This document shows positions 35,534 to 45,116 of a stretch of DNA of 64,000 nt, piece by piece. Each line of letters begins with the position of its first letter. Positions within the stretch are counted from its first letter, which is position 1. The position numbers and the translations under genes were made by a program. This stretch comes from Candidatus Binatia bacterium (lineage in GTDB: Bacteria; Desulfobacterota; Binatia; UBA9968; JAJDTQ01), in the NCBI GenBank assembly GCA_951813575.1, contig OX638375.1:1527001-1591000 (forward strand). The letters run 5' to 3'. The notes beneath the pieces are model-generated. The model had not been told where the DNA came from, ran no database searches, and saw only the letters and a list, made by a program, of their open reading frames with translations.

Positions 35534-36996
35534 TGCGCCTGGCTGCCCCCGACGCCAAGAGCATCCTGGCGGGAACGCTGCTCACGTCGGCTTCCGAGCC
35601 CGTGCTCAAGGACCGGCTCATCCGGATCCGCGGAGGGCTCATCGAGAGCGTCGAGCCCATGCCCGCCGCGCCACCGGAAGCCTCCAATGAGGCCCAGGTC
35701 ATCGACGCCCGCGACAAGGTCGTCATCCCCGGCCTGGTCAACGCCCATTGCCATCATACCGAGGCCTTCCAGCGGAGCCTCCGGGACCGGGTGCCCTTCG
35801 AGCTGTGGCTCCCGGAAAGACGTGCCATCGAGGACATCCTCGACCCCGGTTACGAGGACCTGCTGGCGGCCAACCACATCGCCCTGCTGGAGAACCTGAA
35901 GCACGGCACCACCACCGTGCTGCATCACCTCTCGCGGCGCGGCGCCATCGACCTGCAGGAGATCCGGGCGTGTATCGACGCCGCGGAACGGATCGGTCTC
36001 CGCACGTTCATCGCACCCTCGGTAGCCGACGCGGGCTGGCATCACGTAGTCCCGGCGCACGAGATGTCCGCCGCGGCCCGCGAAGAACTCGACCGTCTGG
36101 GCCAGGCCCTGGAGCTGGTCGCCGCCGGACCCGCCACCGTCAAGGGCGTGGTCGCGCCCAGCTCGCCGCACACCTGCACGGACGATTTCCTCAGCCGGTG
36201 CCTTGCCATGGCCGAGGAAAGAGATCTGCTCATGCACACCCATTTCCTCGAGACCCGGGCGGAAGCCATGCAGCGTACCGGCACCGGTGAAACGACCGTC
36301 GAACGGGCGGTACGGCTCGGTCTCCTCAGGTCCGACACCTCCCTGGCCCACGCCGTGCACCTCACCGACCGGGAGCTCGACGTCCTCAAGGAGAACCAGT
36401 CGGCGGTAGTGCACAACCCGTGCAGCAACGCCAAGCTGGGCAGCGGCCTCGCGCGCATCCGCGAGATGCTGGACCGCGGCATCACCGTGGCGCTAGGCTC
36501 GGACGGCGGAGACACGAGCGACGGCTACTCCATGTTCGACCAGATGAAGATGGCGGCCGTGATGCGGCGCTGCAGCGAACCCGACTTCAATACCTGGATC
36601 ACCGCAACGGAATGCCTGGCCATGGCCACCACCGGCGGCGCCCAGGCGCTCGGCCTCCGTGCCGGCAGGATCGCGCCGGGCCATCTCGCCGACATCTGCA
36701 TCCTGAAACCGGGCACGCGGATGTGGCCGGCCGCGGACCTTGCGCAGGCTCTCGTCTATTCGGAGAACGGCAGCAGCGTCGACACCATGCTCGTGGGAGG
36801 CGACGTCGTGTTGGAGAACGGCGAGAGCCCTCGCATCGACGAGGCGGCGTTGGGCCGTCAGGCCGGAGAACTGGCCGAAAGAGTCGAGCGGGCGAGAAGC
36901 GAAAGGGCTGCGCACAAACTCACGCCGGAGATCGCCGACCGCCTCCAGGCCGCGGAGCTTGAGTATCGCGAAGCCGCCTCAATGCCCAGGAAGTAA
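35533..36996 (+). CDS. Amidohydrolase of the AtzA/TrzN/guanine-deaminase type
   Basis: This 487-residue enzyme of the chlorohydrolase / ring-deaminase group has all mononuclear metal ligands: N-A-H-C-H-H (H-x-H), H-T-H-F-L-E-T (His and catalytic Glu), L-A-H-A-V-H-L (His) and A-L-G-S-D-G-G-D (Asp). An H-N-P-C-S-N-A-K-L-G loop typical of the group is also present. Members deaminate or dechlorinate purine, pyrimidine or s-triazine rings. With the ring-opening hydrolase 5 kb upstream, a preparatory step on an N-heterocycle is a natural guess. The start is either GTG at 35530 or ATG at 35533, both overlapping the antitoxin stop, so expression may be coupled to it. Confidence 0.85.
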   Translation: MRLAAPDAKSILAGTLLTSASEPVLKDRLIRIRGGLIESVEPMPAAPPEASNEAQVIDARDKVVIPGLVNAHCHHTEAFQRSLRDRVPFELWLPERRAIEDILDPGYEDLLAANHIALLENLKHGTTTVLHHLSRRGAIDLQEIRACIDAAERIGLRTFIAPSVADAGWHHVVPAHEMSAAAREELDRLGQALELVAAGPATVKGVVAPSSPHTCTDDFLSRCLAMAEERDLLMHTHFLETRAEAMQRTGTGETTVERAVRLGLLRSDTSLAHAVHLTDRELDVLKENQSAVVHNPCSNAKLGSGLARIREMLDRGITVALGSDGGDTSDGYSMFDQMKMAAVMRRCSEPDFNTWITATECLAMATTGGAQALGLRAGRIAPGHLADICILKPGTRMWPAADLAQALVYSENGSSVDTMLVGGDVVLENGESPRIDEAALGRQAGELAERVERARSERAAHKLTPEIADRLQAAELEYREAASMPRK

Positions 36997-37011
36997 GCAA
37001 ACGCGAGCACG

Positions 37012-38235
37012 TTACACCAGCCCGACCGGGACGGCATTGACAGACTCGTCCAAGGGGACCGGCTGATCACAGAGACACACGACCGCCCCTTCGCCCACCG
37101 GTATGTCCAGCCGCCGCAGAGCAGCGAAGGCCGGCAACCAGGATCTCCTGGGCGAAGCCGACTTCTTTATCTCGACCGGATAAAGGGTCCCATCGGCGAC
37201 GAACAGCAGGTCCACCTCCCTGCCGTCCTTGTCGCGGTAGTAATATAACTGCGGCCTTCTCCCCCTGTGCCACCAACTCTTCAGGACCTCGGCCACCACG
37301 TGGGTCTCGAACATGGCTCCCGACATGGCGCCGGCCTCCAGCGTCTCGGGGGAAGTCCACTCCGTCAGGTACGCGCACAAGCCGGTGTCGAGGAAGTACA
37401 GCTTCGGCCGTTTGACCAAACGTTTCGTGACGTTGGCATGATACGGCTGAAGCAGCTCGACCTGGAGGCTCGCCTGCAGGATCGAGAGCCAGTTCTTGGC
37501 GGTGTTGACGCTTACGTCGGCGTCGCGGGCCAGGTCGGACAGATTGAGCATCTGAGCGGTTCGCGCCGCGCATGCCTTCAGAAAGCGGAGGAATGCCATT
37601 TCATTGCCGACCTGTGACAGGGCGCGGAGGTCTCGTTCAAGGTACGTCTGCAAGTAGGAACTGTGGAACAACTCGCGGTCGTGGATCGGGCCGGCAACAA
37701 GTCCGGGAAATCCACCGGTCCAGATATCGCGGTACACCTCGTCGAGGCCGCTCACGCGAAGCGCCGGCTGGCGCTCGGCCAGAATGGGCAACGTCGGCAG
37801 AAAAGGAGACACGGCGGCATCGCGTTGATGTCGCTCGCGGGAGGAGAAGCCCAGCAGGTTGATGATCCCGACCCGCCCCGCCAAGGACTCGGAAACGCCC
37901 CTCATCGCCTGGAACTGTTGCGACCCCGTCAGCCAGAACAGCCCCGGCTGGCGGCTGTCGTCCACGATCACCTTGATCAGCGGCAACAGTCCGGGAGCAT
38001 GCTGAATTTCGTCGATGAGCACCGGCGGCTCGTACCGCTGCAAGAAGAGCGCGGGATCGTCATTCGCCAGATCGCGCAGCACCGGATTGTCGAGGGAAAC
38101 ATAACGACGAGCATCTTCCGCAAGGTGCCGCAGAAGGGTGGTCTTCCCGACTTGGCGTGGGCCGGTCAGCAGCAGCACGGGGAATTGCCGCGAAACCTCC
38201 AGCCAGTACGATTCGAGAGTGCGGGCGTAGTACAT
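37012..38235 (-). CDS. AAA+ ATPase with DUF4143 C-terminus (first of two)
   Basis: This 407-residue protein has Walker A L-L-T-G-P-R-Q-V-G-K-T-T, Walker B V-L-I-D-E-I-Q-H-A-P, sensor L-T-G-S-Q-Q-F and a C-terminal DUF4143 nuclease-like part with R-E-V-D-L-L-F and P-V-E-I-K. This family is common as solitary genes in environmental bacteria and archaea, and its role is not settled; links to DNA, mobile elements or toxin-antitoxin-like behaviour have been suggested. It lies convergent to the AtzA-like gene (15-base gap) and is related to the second copy at 49304-50560. The ATG has no clear ribosome site. Confidence 0.82.
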   Translation of the reverse strand: MYYARTLESYWLEVSRQFPVLLLTGPRQVGKTTLLRHLAEDARRYVSLDNPVLRDLANDDPALFLQRYEPPVLIDEIQHAPGLLPLIKVIVDDSRQPGLFWLTGSQQFQAMRGVSESLAGRVGIINLLGFSSRERHQRDAAVSPFLPTLPILAERQPALRVSGLDEVYRDIWTGGFPGLVAGPIHDRELFHSSYLQTYLERDLRALSQVGNEMAFLRFLKACAARTAQMLNLSDLARDADVSVNTAKNWLSILQASLQVELLQPYHANVTKRLVKRPKLYFLDTGLCAYLTEWTSPETLEAGAMSGAMFETHVVAEVLKSWWHRGRRPQLYYYRDKDGREVDLLFVADGTLYPVEIKKSASPRRSWLPAFAALRRLDIPVGEGAVVCLCDQPVPLDESVNAVPVGLV

Positions 38236-38359
38236 CGGCCAACTTGCAGTAATATCACAAATGGCCGGGTTTGCAGCGTCTAACGATTACGGAATCAGGC
38301 GGGCGGGTCGTCCTGCGGTCTGGTACCACTCACGGCTGAGGAAGTGCGCCCGCCTACTC

Positions 38360-40504
38360 CTACCCCGGCTGTGCCTCCGCGGCCGCGATCTCCGAATCGA
38401 GCAGCACGCCGCACCCGGGGCAGTACCAACGCTGGAACTCGTACTGGTCCAACAGCAGATCCATCAGGGGACCGGCCTCGGTGGGCGGAGCCGAACCCAG
38501 GGAGCAGGCTTCCCGCCAGTCGGCGTCGCTTTCGCACAGGATATGGTCGCACCGGGCGCATTGGACCCAGGTGTGTTCGCCGAGGTCACACAGAACGAGA
38601 GACTCCTGGAGAGGATGGCGGACGGCGCCCGTTCCCGTGCCGGGAGGCTCGGCAACGGCCGTGGCGCGGGTGACCGCCGCCTGCCGCTCACGCTTGAGGG
38701 ACTCGCGCTTCTCCCGGGTGCCGGCGCCGTCCACGCCATCAGTCCCGGCGAACACGACGCCGTAGATGGACTCCGCGGCTTCCCGCGACACAAGACCGTC
38801 CACCACGTCCTGGGCCACTCTCTCCGGGTCCCGCTCCAACGGATCGCCGTAGCCGCCGCCGTTGGCGCACCTGAGGTAGAGCAGATCGTCGACGCTCAGC
38901 CGCAGGTCGCGGTAGCCCAGCAGGTTGTGGGTGCCGCCGGCCTCTGCCAGCTCGTCCGGAAGGGTCTTGGCGGCCACGGCCTCGCGCACGTCGCTGTCCT
39001 CCACGTGCACCAGGATGCTGGGGGCGCCGGGGTGGCCGCCGTAGATGCCGAACCCCGAATTCCTCAGTCCGGCGACGCCCAGGGCGACGATCTGGATGTT
39101 CGCCTCCGGGGCGTCGTGGGGCATGATGAGGGATTCCTCGCCGGCGCCGCCGCGGAACTTGCCCGCGCCGGCGCCGTCCTGGAGATGGCGGCGGTAGAGG
39201 TAGAGCAGCGGGAAGTTGGCCTCCACCCACTCGACGTTGTGGACCGTGGAGGGCCGGCCCATCTCGATGCCGGCGGAGTTGATGCCGTCGCCCCAGGAAC
39301 GGGCGCCGATGCCGCCCAGGCCCACCAGCGTCGACACGTAGTAGCCGCCGGTCTGGTTCACCCCGGCGTGCCGCGCCAAACGGGTGCCCAGGGTCTGGGC
39401 GGTGACTTCCTTCGACCACTTCTCGCTGGTGCCGATCATCTGGATCAGCGTGCTGCCGGCCAGGAAACGGGCCACCGCCCCGCCGGAGGTGGTGTTGAGC
39501 GATACCGGCGCGGGATAAGTGGGGTTCACGATGGTGCCCTCGGGCGCCATCACCTCCATGACCCGGAACAGGCCGTGGTTCTTGGGCAGGTCGTAGCCCA
39601 GGGTCTGGAGCAACGACTCGAAGCAGGCGCCCACGGTGGCGTGATAGGGCAGGTTGATCCCCACCGGCGCCTGTTGGTCGGTGCCGGCAAAGTCGAAGGT
39701 CAGGAGGTCCCGCTCCTTCGTCAGCTCCACCTGCATCTTCCACAGCTTGTCGCCGGCCTCGATGTTGCCGTGGGCGCGCCAGACCCCGTCGGGCACCTCC
39801 AGGAGACGCTTCCGCAACAGGCTGGCGGTGTGGTCGAGCATCTCGCCGGTGACCTTCTCCATGAGCTCGACGCCGTAGTGCCGGTACAGCTCCTGCATCC
39901 TGGCCCGGCCGACGTTGTTGGCGGCGATCTCGCACTTGAAATCCAGCCCCACCATGACCGGCTGGCGGGTCATGTTGGTGATGGTGTCGAACACGTCCCG
40001 GCGGATCTTGCCGCGCTCGATGAGCTTGATGCCGGGGATGCGGATGCCCTCGTGGCAGATCTCGGTGGCCCCCGGCGAGTTCCCGCCCGGGGACATGGCG
40101 CCGACGTCCGCCACGTGCACGAACGTGGCGCTCCAGCCGATCAGGCGCTCGTCCACGTGGATCGGCGAGACCACGTACATGTCCGGCTGGTGAATTGCCG
40201 CCAGGTAGGGGTCGTTGATCAGGAACATGTCGCCGGGGAAGATCCCACCCTCGTCGGTGAAGCGCTCGATGATACGGCGCACCGCCACGCCGGCGCAGCC
40301 CACGTGCCAAGCCATGGCGTCGCCGGCGCACAGCACGTCGCCGTTGGGCTGGTAGAGGCCCGCCAGGTAGTCCCGCATCTGGGTCGTGTTGACGGTGCCG
40401 CCGACCCGCTCCAGGGTGGTGCCGATCTCCTGGGTGATCTGATAGAGCCGGTGCGAGAGGATCTCGAAGGTCACCGGATCGACCGACAGCTTGGGTTCAG
40501 ACAT
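38360..40504 (-). CDS. hyuB: Hydantoinase B / oxoprolinase B subunit with C-terminal zinc-ribbon-like tail
   Basis: This 714-residue protein has the HyuB core in the first 560 residues or so: D-P-V-T-F-E-I-L-S-H-R-L, F-L-I-N-D-P-Y-L-A-A-I-H-Q-P-D, W-S-A-T-F-V-H-V-A-D-V-G and N-T-T-S-G-G. With HyuA it would hydrolyse a cyclic amide at the cost of ATP. The last 120 residues add two Cys pairs (C-A-R-C-D-H and Y-C-P-G-C-G-V-L-L-D) with an acidic ending. That tail resembles the small gamma subunit of acetone/acetophenone-type carboxylases, which share the HyuA/B fold. The complex could thus be a carboxylase rather than a hydantoinase. The ATG at 40504 was chosen for GGAGCC upstream and the family N-terminus. 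It follows hyuA. Confidence 0.86.
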   Translation of the reverse strand: MSEPKLSVDPVTFEILSHRLYQITQEIGTTLERVGGTVNTTQMRDYLAGLYQPNGDVLCAGDAMAWHVGCAGVAVRRIIERFTDEGGIFPGDMFLINDPYLAAIHQPDMYVVSPIHVDERLIGWSATFVHVADVGAMSPGGNSPGATEICHEGIRIPGIKLIERGKIRRDVFDTITNMTRQPVMVGLDFKCEIAANNVGRARMQELYRHYGVELMEKVTGEMLDHTASLLRKRLLEVPDGVWRAHGNIEAGDKLWKMQVELTKERDLLTFDFAGTDQQAPVGINLPYHATVGACFESLLQTLGYDLPKNHGLFRVMEVMAPEGTIVNPTYPAPVSLNTTSGGAVARFLAGSTLIQMIGTSEKWSKEVTAQTLGTRLARHAGVNQTGGYYVSTLVGLGGIGARSWGDGINSAGIEMGRPSTVHNVEWVEANFPLLYLYRRHLQDGAGAGKFRGGAGEESLIMPHDAPEANIQIVALGVAGLRNSGFGIYGGHPGAPSILVHVEDSDVREAVAAKTLPDELAEAGGTHNLLGYRDLRLSVDDLLYLRCANGGGYGDPLERDPERVAQDVVDGLVSREAAESIYGVVFAGTDGVDGAGTREKRESLKRERQAAVTRATAVAEPPGTGTGAVRHPLQESLVLCDLGEHTWVQCARCDHILCESDADWREACSLGSAPPTEAGPLMDLLLDQYEFQRWYCPGCGVLLDSEIAAAEAQPG

Positions 40505-40557
40505 GGAAGGCTCCTTGTTCACGGTCCAGCGCGGGCAGGCTATGGTGCATCCCCCCT

Positions 40558-40579
40558 GGGGCGACCGCCGGTCGCCCCT
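40558..40579. repeat. 22-bp palindromic repeat, copy 2 (identical to 11643-11664)
   Basis: This is the same 22 bases with 9-base arms and a GCC centre as at 11643. It lies in the 131-base gap between hyuA and hyuB, where it would form a hairpin in the shared transcript, about 55 bases before the hyuB start. Confidence 0.7.
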
Positions 40580-40635
40580 ACAGTCGATTAACCGGACGGG
40601 CTCCCATGGCGCTGCGCCATACACTGCGCCGGCCG

Positions 40636-42738
40636 TCAGGCCTGTACGTGCATCCTGATATTCCGGTACTCGTCCATCTCCGCGGCATCGCCCGGCCCCA
40701 CGACGATGGTGGTCACCGGGCTCTCGACGATACAGGGCCCCTGGATTGCCATTCCCGGCACGAGCCGGTCGAAATCGTAGATGTCGGCGGGCAGGAAATC
40801 CCGTTCCTGCTCGAAGTAGGCGTCTCGCTTGCCCTTCCGGGCATCCGCGGGATCCGCGGGCCCCCTGGCATGACGCTTGATGTTGGGATGCTGGATCTTG
40901 CCCACCGCGCGGAGCCGGAAGGTGATGATCTCCTTGCCCGCCTCCCGGTAGCCCGATCCCGGACCGTAGGACTGCTCGTAGAGCTCGTCGAAAGCCTGGT
41001 CGAGCCACCGGAAGTCCTCCATGCCCAGCTCGGCGGTGCCCTGCGGCAACTCGGCGTTGAGCTCGTGGCACTGGAAGCGGTAGCGCATGTCCAGGCTGCG
41101 GATGACGGCGATCTCCTCGCCCGCGAACCCCATCTTCTCCAGGTCCGCGCGGGCCTTGTCCAGGAGCCCCGCGAAGGTCGCGTTGACGACCTTGGGGTCG
41201 GGCGGATACACCAGCCGCTCCGCCTTGCCGTACTCGAACACCACGTCGGAGGCCAGCAGGCCCAGGCCGCCGTGGACCGAGGAGGTCATGGGCACCACCA
41301 CCTCCTTGATCCCCAGCTCCGCGGCGTACCGGCCGCAATGCACCGGACCGGCCCCGCCTTCCACGAACAGCACGAAGCTCCGGGGATCATGGCCGCGCTC
41401 CACCGTCGCCCGCCGGATCAGGTCCGCCATCTGCGCGTTGGTGATGCGGTAGAGTCCGCTGGCCGCCTCGGTCAGGCTCATTCCCAGGGGGTCCGCAACC
41501 TTCTCCTGGATCGCCCGCACCGCCGCCTCCCGGTCCAGCCGCATGCGCCCGCCCAGGAAATAATCCGGGTTCAGGTACCCCAGCACCAGGTCGACGTCCG
41601 ACACGGTGGGCTCGGTGCCGCCGAGACCGTAGCTCGCCGGCCCGGGCTTGGCGCCCGCCCCCTGGGGCCCGATCTTCAGCAGCCCCTTCTCCTCGTCCAC
41701 CCAGCCGATGCTGCCGCCGCCGGCGCCGATGGACTCCACCCAGATCTTGGTGGCCAGCACGGCGTGACGCAGGATCACCGGGCTGTAGTTCTTCTCGATG
41801 CGGCCGTCCCGCACCAGGCCCACCTTGAATGTGGTGCCGCCCATGTCGGTGACCAGAATGTTGGGTTCGTCGATCTTGTCGCAGAAATACTGGCCGCCCA
41901 CCACGCCCGCCGCCGGACCCGACTCCACCAGGCCCACGCCGCGCCGCACGCAGGCGTCGCTGTCCAGCACGCCGCCGTAGGCCTGCATGATCAGTGGCGC
42001 GTTGGGCAGTCCCTTGGCCGCCAGGGACCCGCCCAGATCGGCGAGGTACGACGAGATGGTGGGGCCGATGTAGGCGTTGAAGATGGTGGTAATGGTGCGT
42101 TCGTACTCGCCCAGGTAGGGCGCCACCTCCGACGACAGGCTCACGAACAGGTCCGGATGGCGCGACTTGATGAGCTCCTCCAGGGCCCTTTCGTGGCTGT
42201 CGTTGGCGATGGACCACAGCAGCGAGACGGCCACCGCGGTGACGCCCTCGGCCACCAGCCGGTCCACCACGGCCGCGGCCTCGTCGAGGTCCAGCTCCAC
42301 TACCACCGCGCCCTTGTAGTCCACGCGCTCCTTCACCTCTCCGATCAGGCTCCGCGGCACCAGCGGGTCGGGTTTGGTCAGGGCGTAGAAGTGGGCGGTC
42401 TCGGCCTCGGTGAGCCCCTCGGTCATCCGCCCCCGCATCATGTAGATGCTGTCGGCGAAGCCCTTGGTGGTGATGAGCCCGGTCCGGGCTCCCGAGCGGG
42501 TGAGCAGCGTGTTGTCCCCCACCGTGCAGCCGTGGAAGAACAGCTTGGCGGCGTGCAACAGCGCCTCTTCGCCGGTCATGCCCAGGTGCTCCGCCGCATT
42601 GCGCACCGCGTTGAGGACGCCCATGGCGAAATTGTCCGGCGTGGACAACGCCTTGCCCACGGTGAGCTCACCGGCTTCGTCCACCACCACGCAGTCGGTG
42701 AACGTGCCGCCGATATCCACCCCCAGGTTGTACTCCAT
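40636..42738 (-). CDS. hyuA: Hydantoinase A / oxoprolinase A subunit
   Basis: This 700-residue ATP-using subunit belongs to the hydantoinase / acetone-carboxylase superfamily. It has the actin-like ATPase signatures V-D-I-G-G-T-F-T-D-C near the N-terminus and V-T-D-M-G-G-T-T-F-K-V in the middle. Also present are G-A-G-G-G-S-I-G-W and F-V-E-G-G-A-G-P-V-H, which bind phosphate and substrate. It forms a complex with HyuB encoded next. GGAG lies six bases before the ATG. It is the third gene of the leftward amidase - carbon-nitrogen hydrolase - hyuA - hyuB unit. Substrates could be hydantoins, 5-oxoproline analogues or a carboxylation acceptor. Confidence 0.88.
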   Translation of the reverse strand: MEYNLGVDIGGTFTDCVVVDEAGELTVGKALSTPDNFAMGVLNAVRNAAEHLGMTGEEALLHAAKLFFHGCTVGDNTLLTRSGARTGLITTKGFADSIYMMRGRMTEGLTEAETAHFYALTKPDPLVPRSLIGEVKERVDYKGAVVVELDLDEAAAVVDRLVAEGVTAVAVSLLWSIANDSHERALEELIKSRHPDLFVSLSSEVAPYLGEYERTITTIFNAYIGPTISSYLADLGGSLAAKGLPNAPLIMQAYGGVLDSDACVRRGVGLVESGPAAGVVGGQYFCDKIDEPNILVTDMGGTTFKVGLVRDGRIEKNYSPVILRHAVLATKIWVESIGAGGGSIGWVDEEKGLLKIGPQGAGAKPGPASYGLGGTEPTVSDVDLVLGYLNPDYFLGGRMRLDREAAVRAIQEKVADPLGMSLTEAASGLYRITNAQMADLIRRATVERGHDPRSFVLFVEGGAGPVHCGRYAAELGIKEVVVPMTSSVHGGLGLLASDVVFEYGKAERLVYPPDPKVVNATFAGLLDKARADLEKMGFAGEEIAVIRSLDMRYRFQCHELNAELPQGTAELGMEDFRWLDQAFDELYEQSYGPGSGYREAGKEIITFRLRAVGKIQHPNIKRHARGPADPADARKGKRDAYFEQERDFLPADIYDFDRLVPGMAIQGPCIVESPVTTIVVGPGDAAEMDEYRNIRMHVQA

Positions 42739-42804
42739 ATGGTTCTCCGTGACGTATGGAACGGGACCTCTGTGGGCGACAGGCTCGCGCCCCGGGCCGC
42801 CCGC

Positions 42805-43647
42805 TCACCGCCTGATGGCAGTGTATTGGTCGGGCCTCCGGTCCGCGAAGAAGAGCCAGTTCTTCCGCAGGCGCTCCAGCAGGTCGAGGTCCAGGTCGGC
42901 CCACACCACGTCTTCCTCGGTGGCGCTAGCATGGGCGACCACCTCGCCCCGCGGGTTGATGATCAGGCTCTCGCCGAAATAGAACTCCTCCGCCCCGCCC
43001 TGATCCACGCCGACGCGGTTGGGGGCGGCCACGTACATGACGTTCTCCACCGCCCTTGCGCACAGCAGCATCTCCCAGCGCGAGCGCGCCCGCTGGGTGC
43101 TGGTCACCGGCACGCACAACAGCTCGGCGCCGTTCAGGGCGGCGCACCGGGCCGGTTCCGGCAGGTTTCGGTCGTAGCAGATGTTCAGACCCAGCTTGAC
43201 CCCCAGGTCGGTCTGGACGACAGGGAATCCAAGGTCGCCGGGGCGGAAATAGTACTCCTCGCTGCCGCTGGTGCCCACCAGCCGTCCCAGGCCGCGGGGG
43301 ATCGTGTTCTTGCGGTACTTGCTAAGCCGCCCACCATCGCGGCCGAACACGACGGCGCTGTTGTAGAAATGGTCTCCCTCCCGCTCGAAGAACGGATAGA
43401 CCAGCGACAGGCCCGCCTCCCGGGCGATGGTCCGGGCCTCGGTCACCGACGGACCGTCCTCCGGCTCGGCCAGCCGGAAGAACTCGGGGTCGTTGGTGAA
43501 CGCGGGGTAGATGGTGCTGGCCACCTCGTGGAAGCAGACGAGGTCCGCGCCCGCCCCGGCCGCGCGCTGTGCCAGACGGCGGACCGCGGCGATATTCTCC
43601 CGCCAATCCACGTTCCCGCTGAACTGTGCCACCGCCACGCGCGCCAT
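42805..43647 (-). CDS. Carbon-nitrogen hydrolase (N-carbamoylase / beta-ureidopropionase-like nitrilase family)
   Basis: This 280-residue nitrilase-superfamily enzyme has a complete Glu-Lys-Cys triad: F-H-E-V-A-S (Glu), K-Y-R-K-N-T-I-P (Lys) and N-I-C-Y-D-R-N-L-P-E (Cys). The R-N-L-P-E stretch after the Cys resembles N-carbamoyl amino acid amidohydrolases and beta-ureidopropionases, which act on ureido acids and release CO2 and ammonia. The ATG is preceded by GGGAGG and lies two bases after the amidase stop, so translation is coupled. Together with hydantoinase-type genes it would take a ring-opened ureide one step further. Confidence 0.85.
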   Translation of the reverse strand: MARVAVAQFSGNVDWRENIAAVRRLAQRAAGAGADLVCFHEVASTIYPAFTNDPEFFRLAEPEDGPSVTEARTIAREAGLSLVYPFFEREGDHFYNSAVVFGRDGGRLSKYRKNTIPRGLGRLVGTSGSEEYYFRPGDLGFPVVQTDLGVKLGLNICYDRNLPEPARCAALNGAELLCVPVTSTQRARSRWEMLLCARAVENVMYVAAPNRVGVDQGGAEEFYFGESLIINPRGEVVAHASATEEDVVWADLDLDLLERLRKNWLFFADRRPDQYTAIRR

Positions 43648-43649
43648 GG

Positions 43650-45116
43650 TCACCTCCCAACCCCTGGTGTCCTGTCCCGCAGGTCCGGTTTCCTTTCGTA
43701 CCACCCGGCGGCCCGCTCGTAGGCATGGCCGACCCGCAGGACCGTCTCCTCGTCGAAGGGCCTGCCGACGATCTGCATGCCGATGGGCAGCCCCGACGGG
43801 GAAAAGCCGCAGCATACGCTGAGGGCGGGCAGCCCGGTCTGGTTGAACGGGATCGTGCACAGCGTGAACAGGTTGCCGCGGTGGTCCGAAAGCCTGACCT
43901 CCCGGCCGTCGATGACGGTGCGGCCGCGGTCCAGATCCTCGATAGCGGGCGCGGGAAAGGAGATGGTGGGGACCACGATCACCTGGACGCGCTCGAAGGC
44001 CCGCTCGAACCCCTCGTAGACCAGTCGCCGGACCCGGTGCGCGGCGTTGACCGCGCTGCCCGGTATCAGCAGCGAGCCGATGAGGTTCCTCAGCATCCCC
44101 GGACTGTAGTCCCGGGGCCGGGTGCGCAGGTAGCGGTCGTGGTCCGGCATGTCCTCCACCCGGGCAATGCAGGCCTGGGCCGCCGGCAGCAGCTCCATGT
44201 GCGGGACCGCCACCTCCTCGGTCTCGATACCGAGGGAACCGAGAAAACGCACCGCCTCGGTGAACACCTGCCGGACCTCGTCGAACATCAACGCGTCGAA
44301 GTAGCCCTGGACGAGCCCGACCTTCATGCCGCCGATGCCGTCGGCGAGGGCCCGGGTGTAGTCCGGCACCGCCACGTCGGCGCTGTAGGGATCCTCCGGA
44401 TCCGCTCCGGCGATGCAGTTCAGCACCAGCGCCGAGTCCTCCACCGTTTTGGCCAGCACGCCGAAGTGGTTGATGGCGCCGGGCCCGGTTCCGGGCACGC
44501 CGCCGGACAGGCTCACGCGCCCGTGGGTGGGCTTCAGGCCCGCGATGCCGCAGAGCGCCGCGGGGTTCCGTACCGAGCCGGCGCTGTCGGTGCCGATGGA
44601 GGCCAGGCACAGGCTCGCCGCCACCGCCGCGGCGGAGCCGCCGCTCGATCCGCCGGTGGCCCGGGTCACGTCCCAGGGATTGCGGCTGGGGCCGTAGAAC
44701 ACGTTGTTGGTGTGGCTCGACTTGGCCCACTCGTGCATGTGGGTCTTGCCCAGGATCACCGCGCCCGCGTCCCGGAGCCGGCGCACCACGGTGGCGTCGT
44801 GGTCGGGGATCCATTCCGCGAGGGTCCTGGACCCGGCGGTGGCGGGTACGCCCTTGACCGCGATGTTGTCCTTGATGGCGACGGGGATCCCGTGGAGCGG
44901 CCCGCGGCGGTGCCCGGCGGCGAACTCCTGCCGCGCCCGCTCGGCAGCGGCAAGCGCCTGGTCCCGCATCACGGTGACGTAGGCATTGAGGACCGGATTC
45001 AGCCGCTCGATCCGCGCCAGCACGAGGCGGGTCAACGCCACCGGCGATACCGCGCCGCTGCTGACCTCGTGTGAGACTCGAGAAATCGTAAGCTTTTCGA
45101 GCTCGTGCTCGTCCAT
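43650..45116 (-). CDS. Amidase signature family enzyme
   Basis: This 488-residue amidase has the Ser-cisSer-Lys triad: V-A-I-K-D-N-I-A-V-K (Lys), A-T-G-G-S-S-G-G-S-A-A (cis-Ser) and T-D-S-A-G-S-V-R-N-P (nucleophile Ser). The family includes AtzE/AtzF, allophanate hydrolase and GatA. The domain specific to allophanate hydrolases is absent, so a simple amide, biuret-like or carboxamide substrate is more likely. The frame reaches GTG at 45158, but the ATG at 45116 has GGAG eight bases upstream and matches the family start. It is first in the leftward operon. Confidence 0.85.
   Translation of the reverse strand: MDEHELEKLTISRVSHEVSSGAVSPVALTRLVLARIERLNPVLNAYVTVMRDQALAAAERARQEFAAGHRRGPLHGIPVAIKDNIAVKGVPATAGSRTLAEWIPDHDATVVRRLRDAGAVILGKTHMHEWAKSSHTNNVFYGPSRNPWDVTRATGGSSGGSAAAVAASLCLASIGTDSAGSVRNPAALCGIAGLKPTHGRVSLSGGVPGTGPGAINHFGVLAKTVEDSALVLNCIAGADPEDPYSADVAVPDYTRALADGIGGMKVGLVQGYFDALMFDEVRQVFTEAVRFLGSLGIETEEVAVPHMELLPAAQACIARVEDMPDHDRYLRTRPRDYSPGMLRNLIGSLLIPGSAVNAAHRVRRLVYEGFERAFERVQVIVVPTISFPAPAIEDLDRGRTVIDGREVRLSDHRGNLFTLCTIPFNQTGLPALSVCCGFSPSGLPIGMQIVGRPFDEETVLRVGHAYERAAGWYERKPDLRDRTPGVGR

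Noticed and set aside
40505-41338. Upstream extension of hyuB into hyuA
   Set aside because: The added residues are low-complexity Gly/Arg shadow of hyuA; M-S-E-P-K-L at 40504 has a ribosome site and the family N-terminus.
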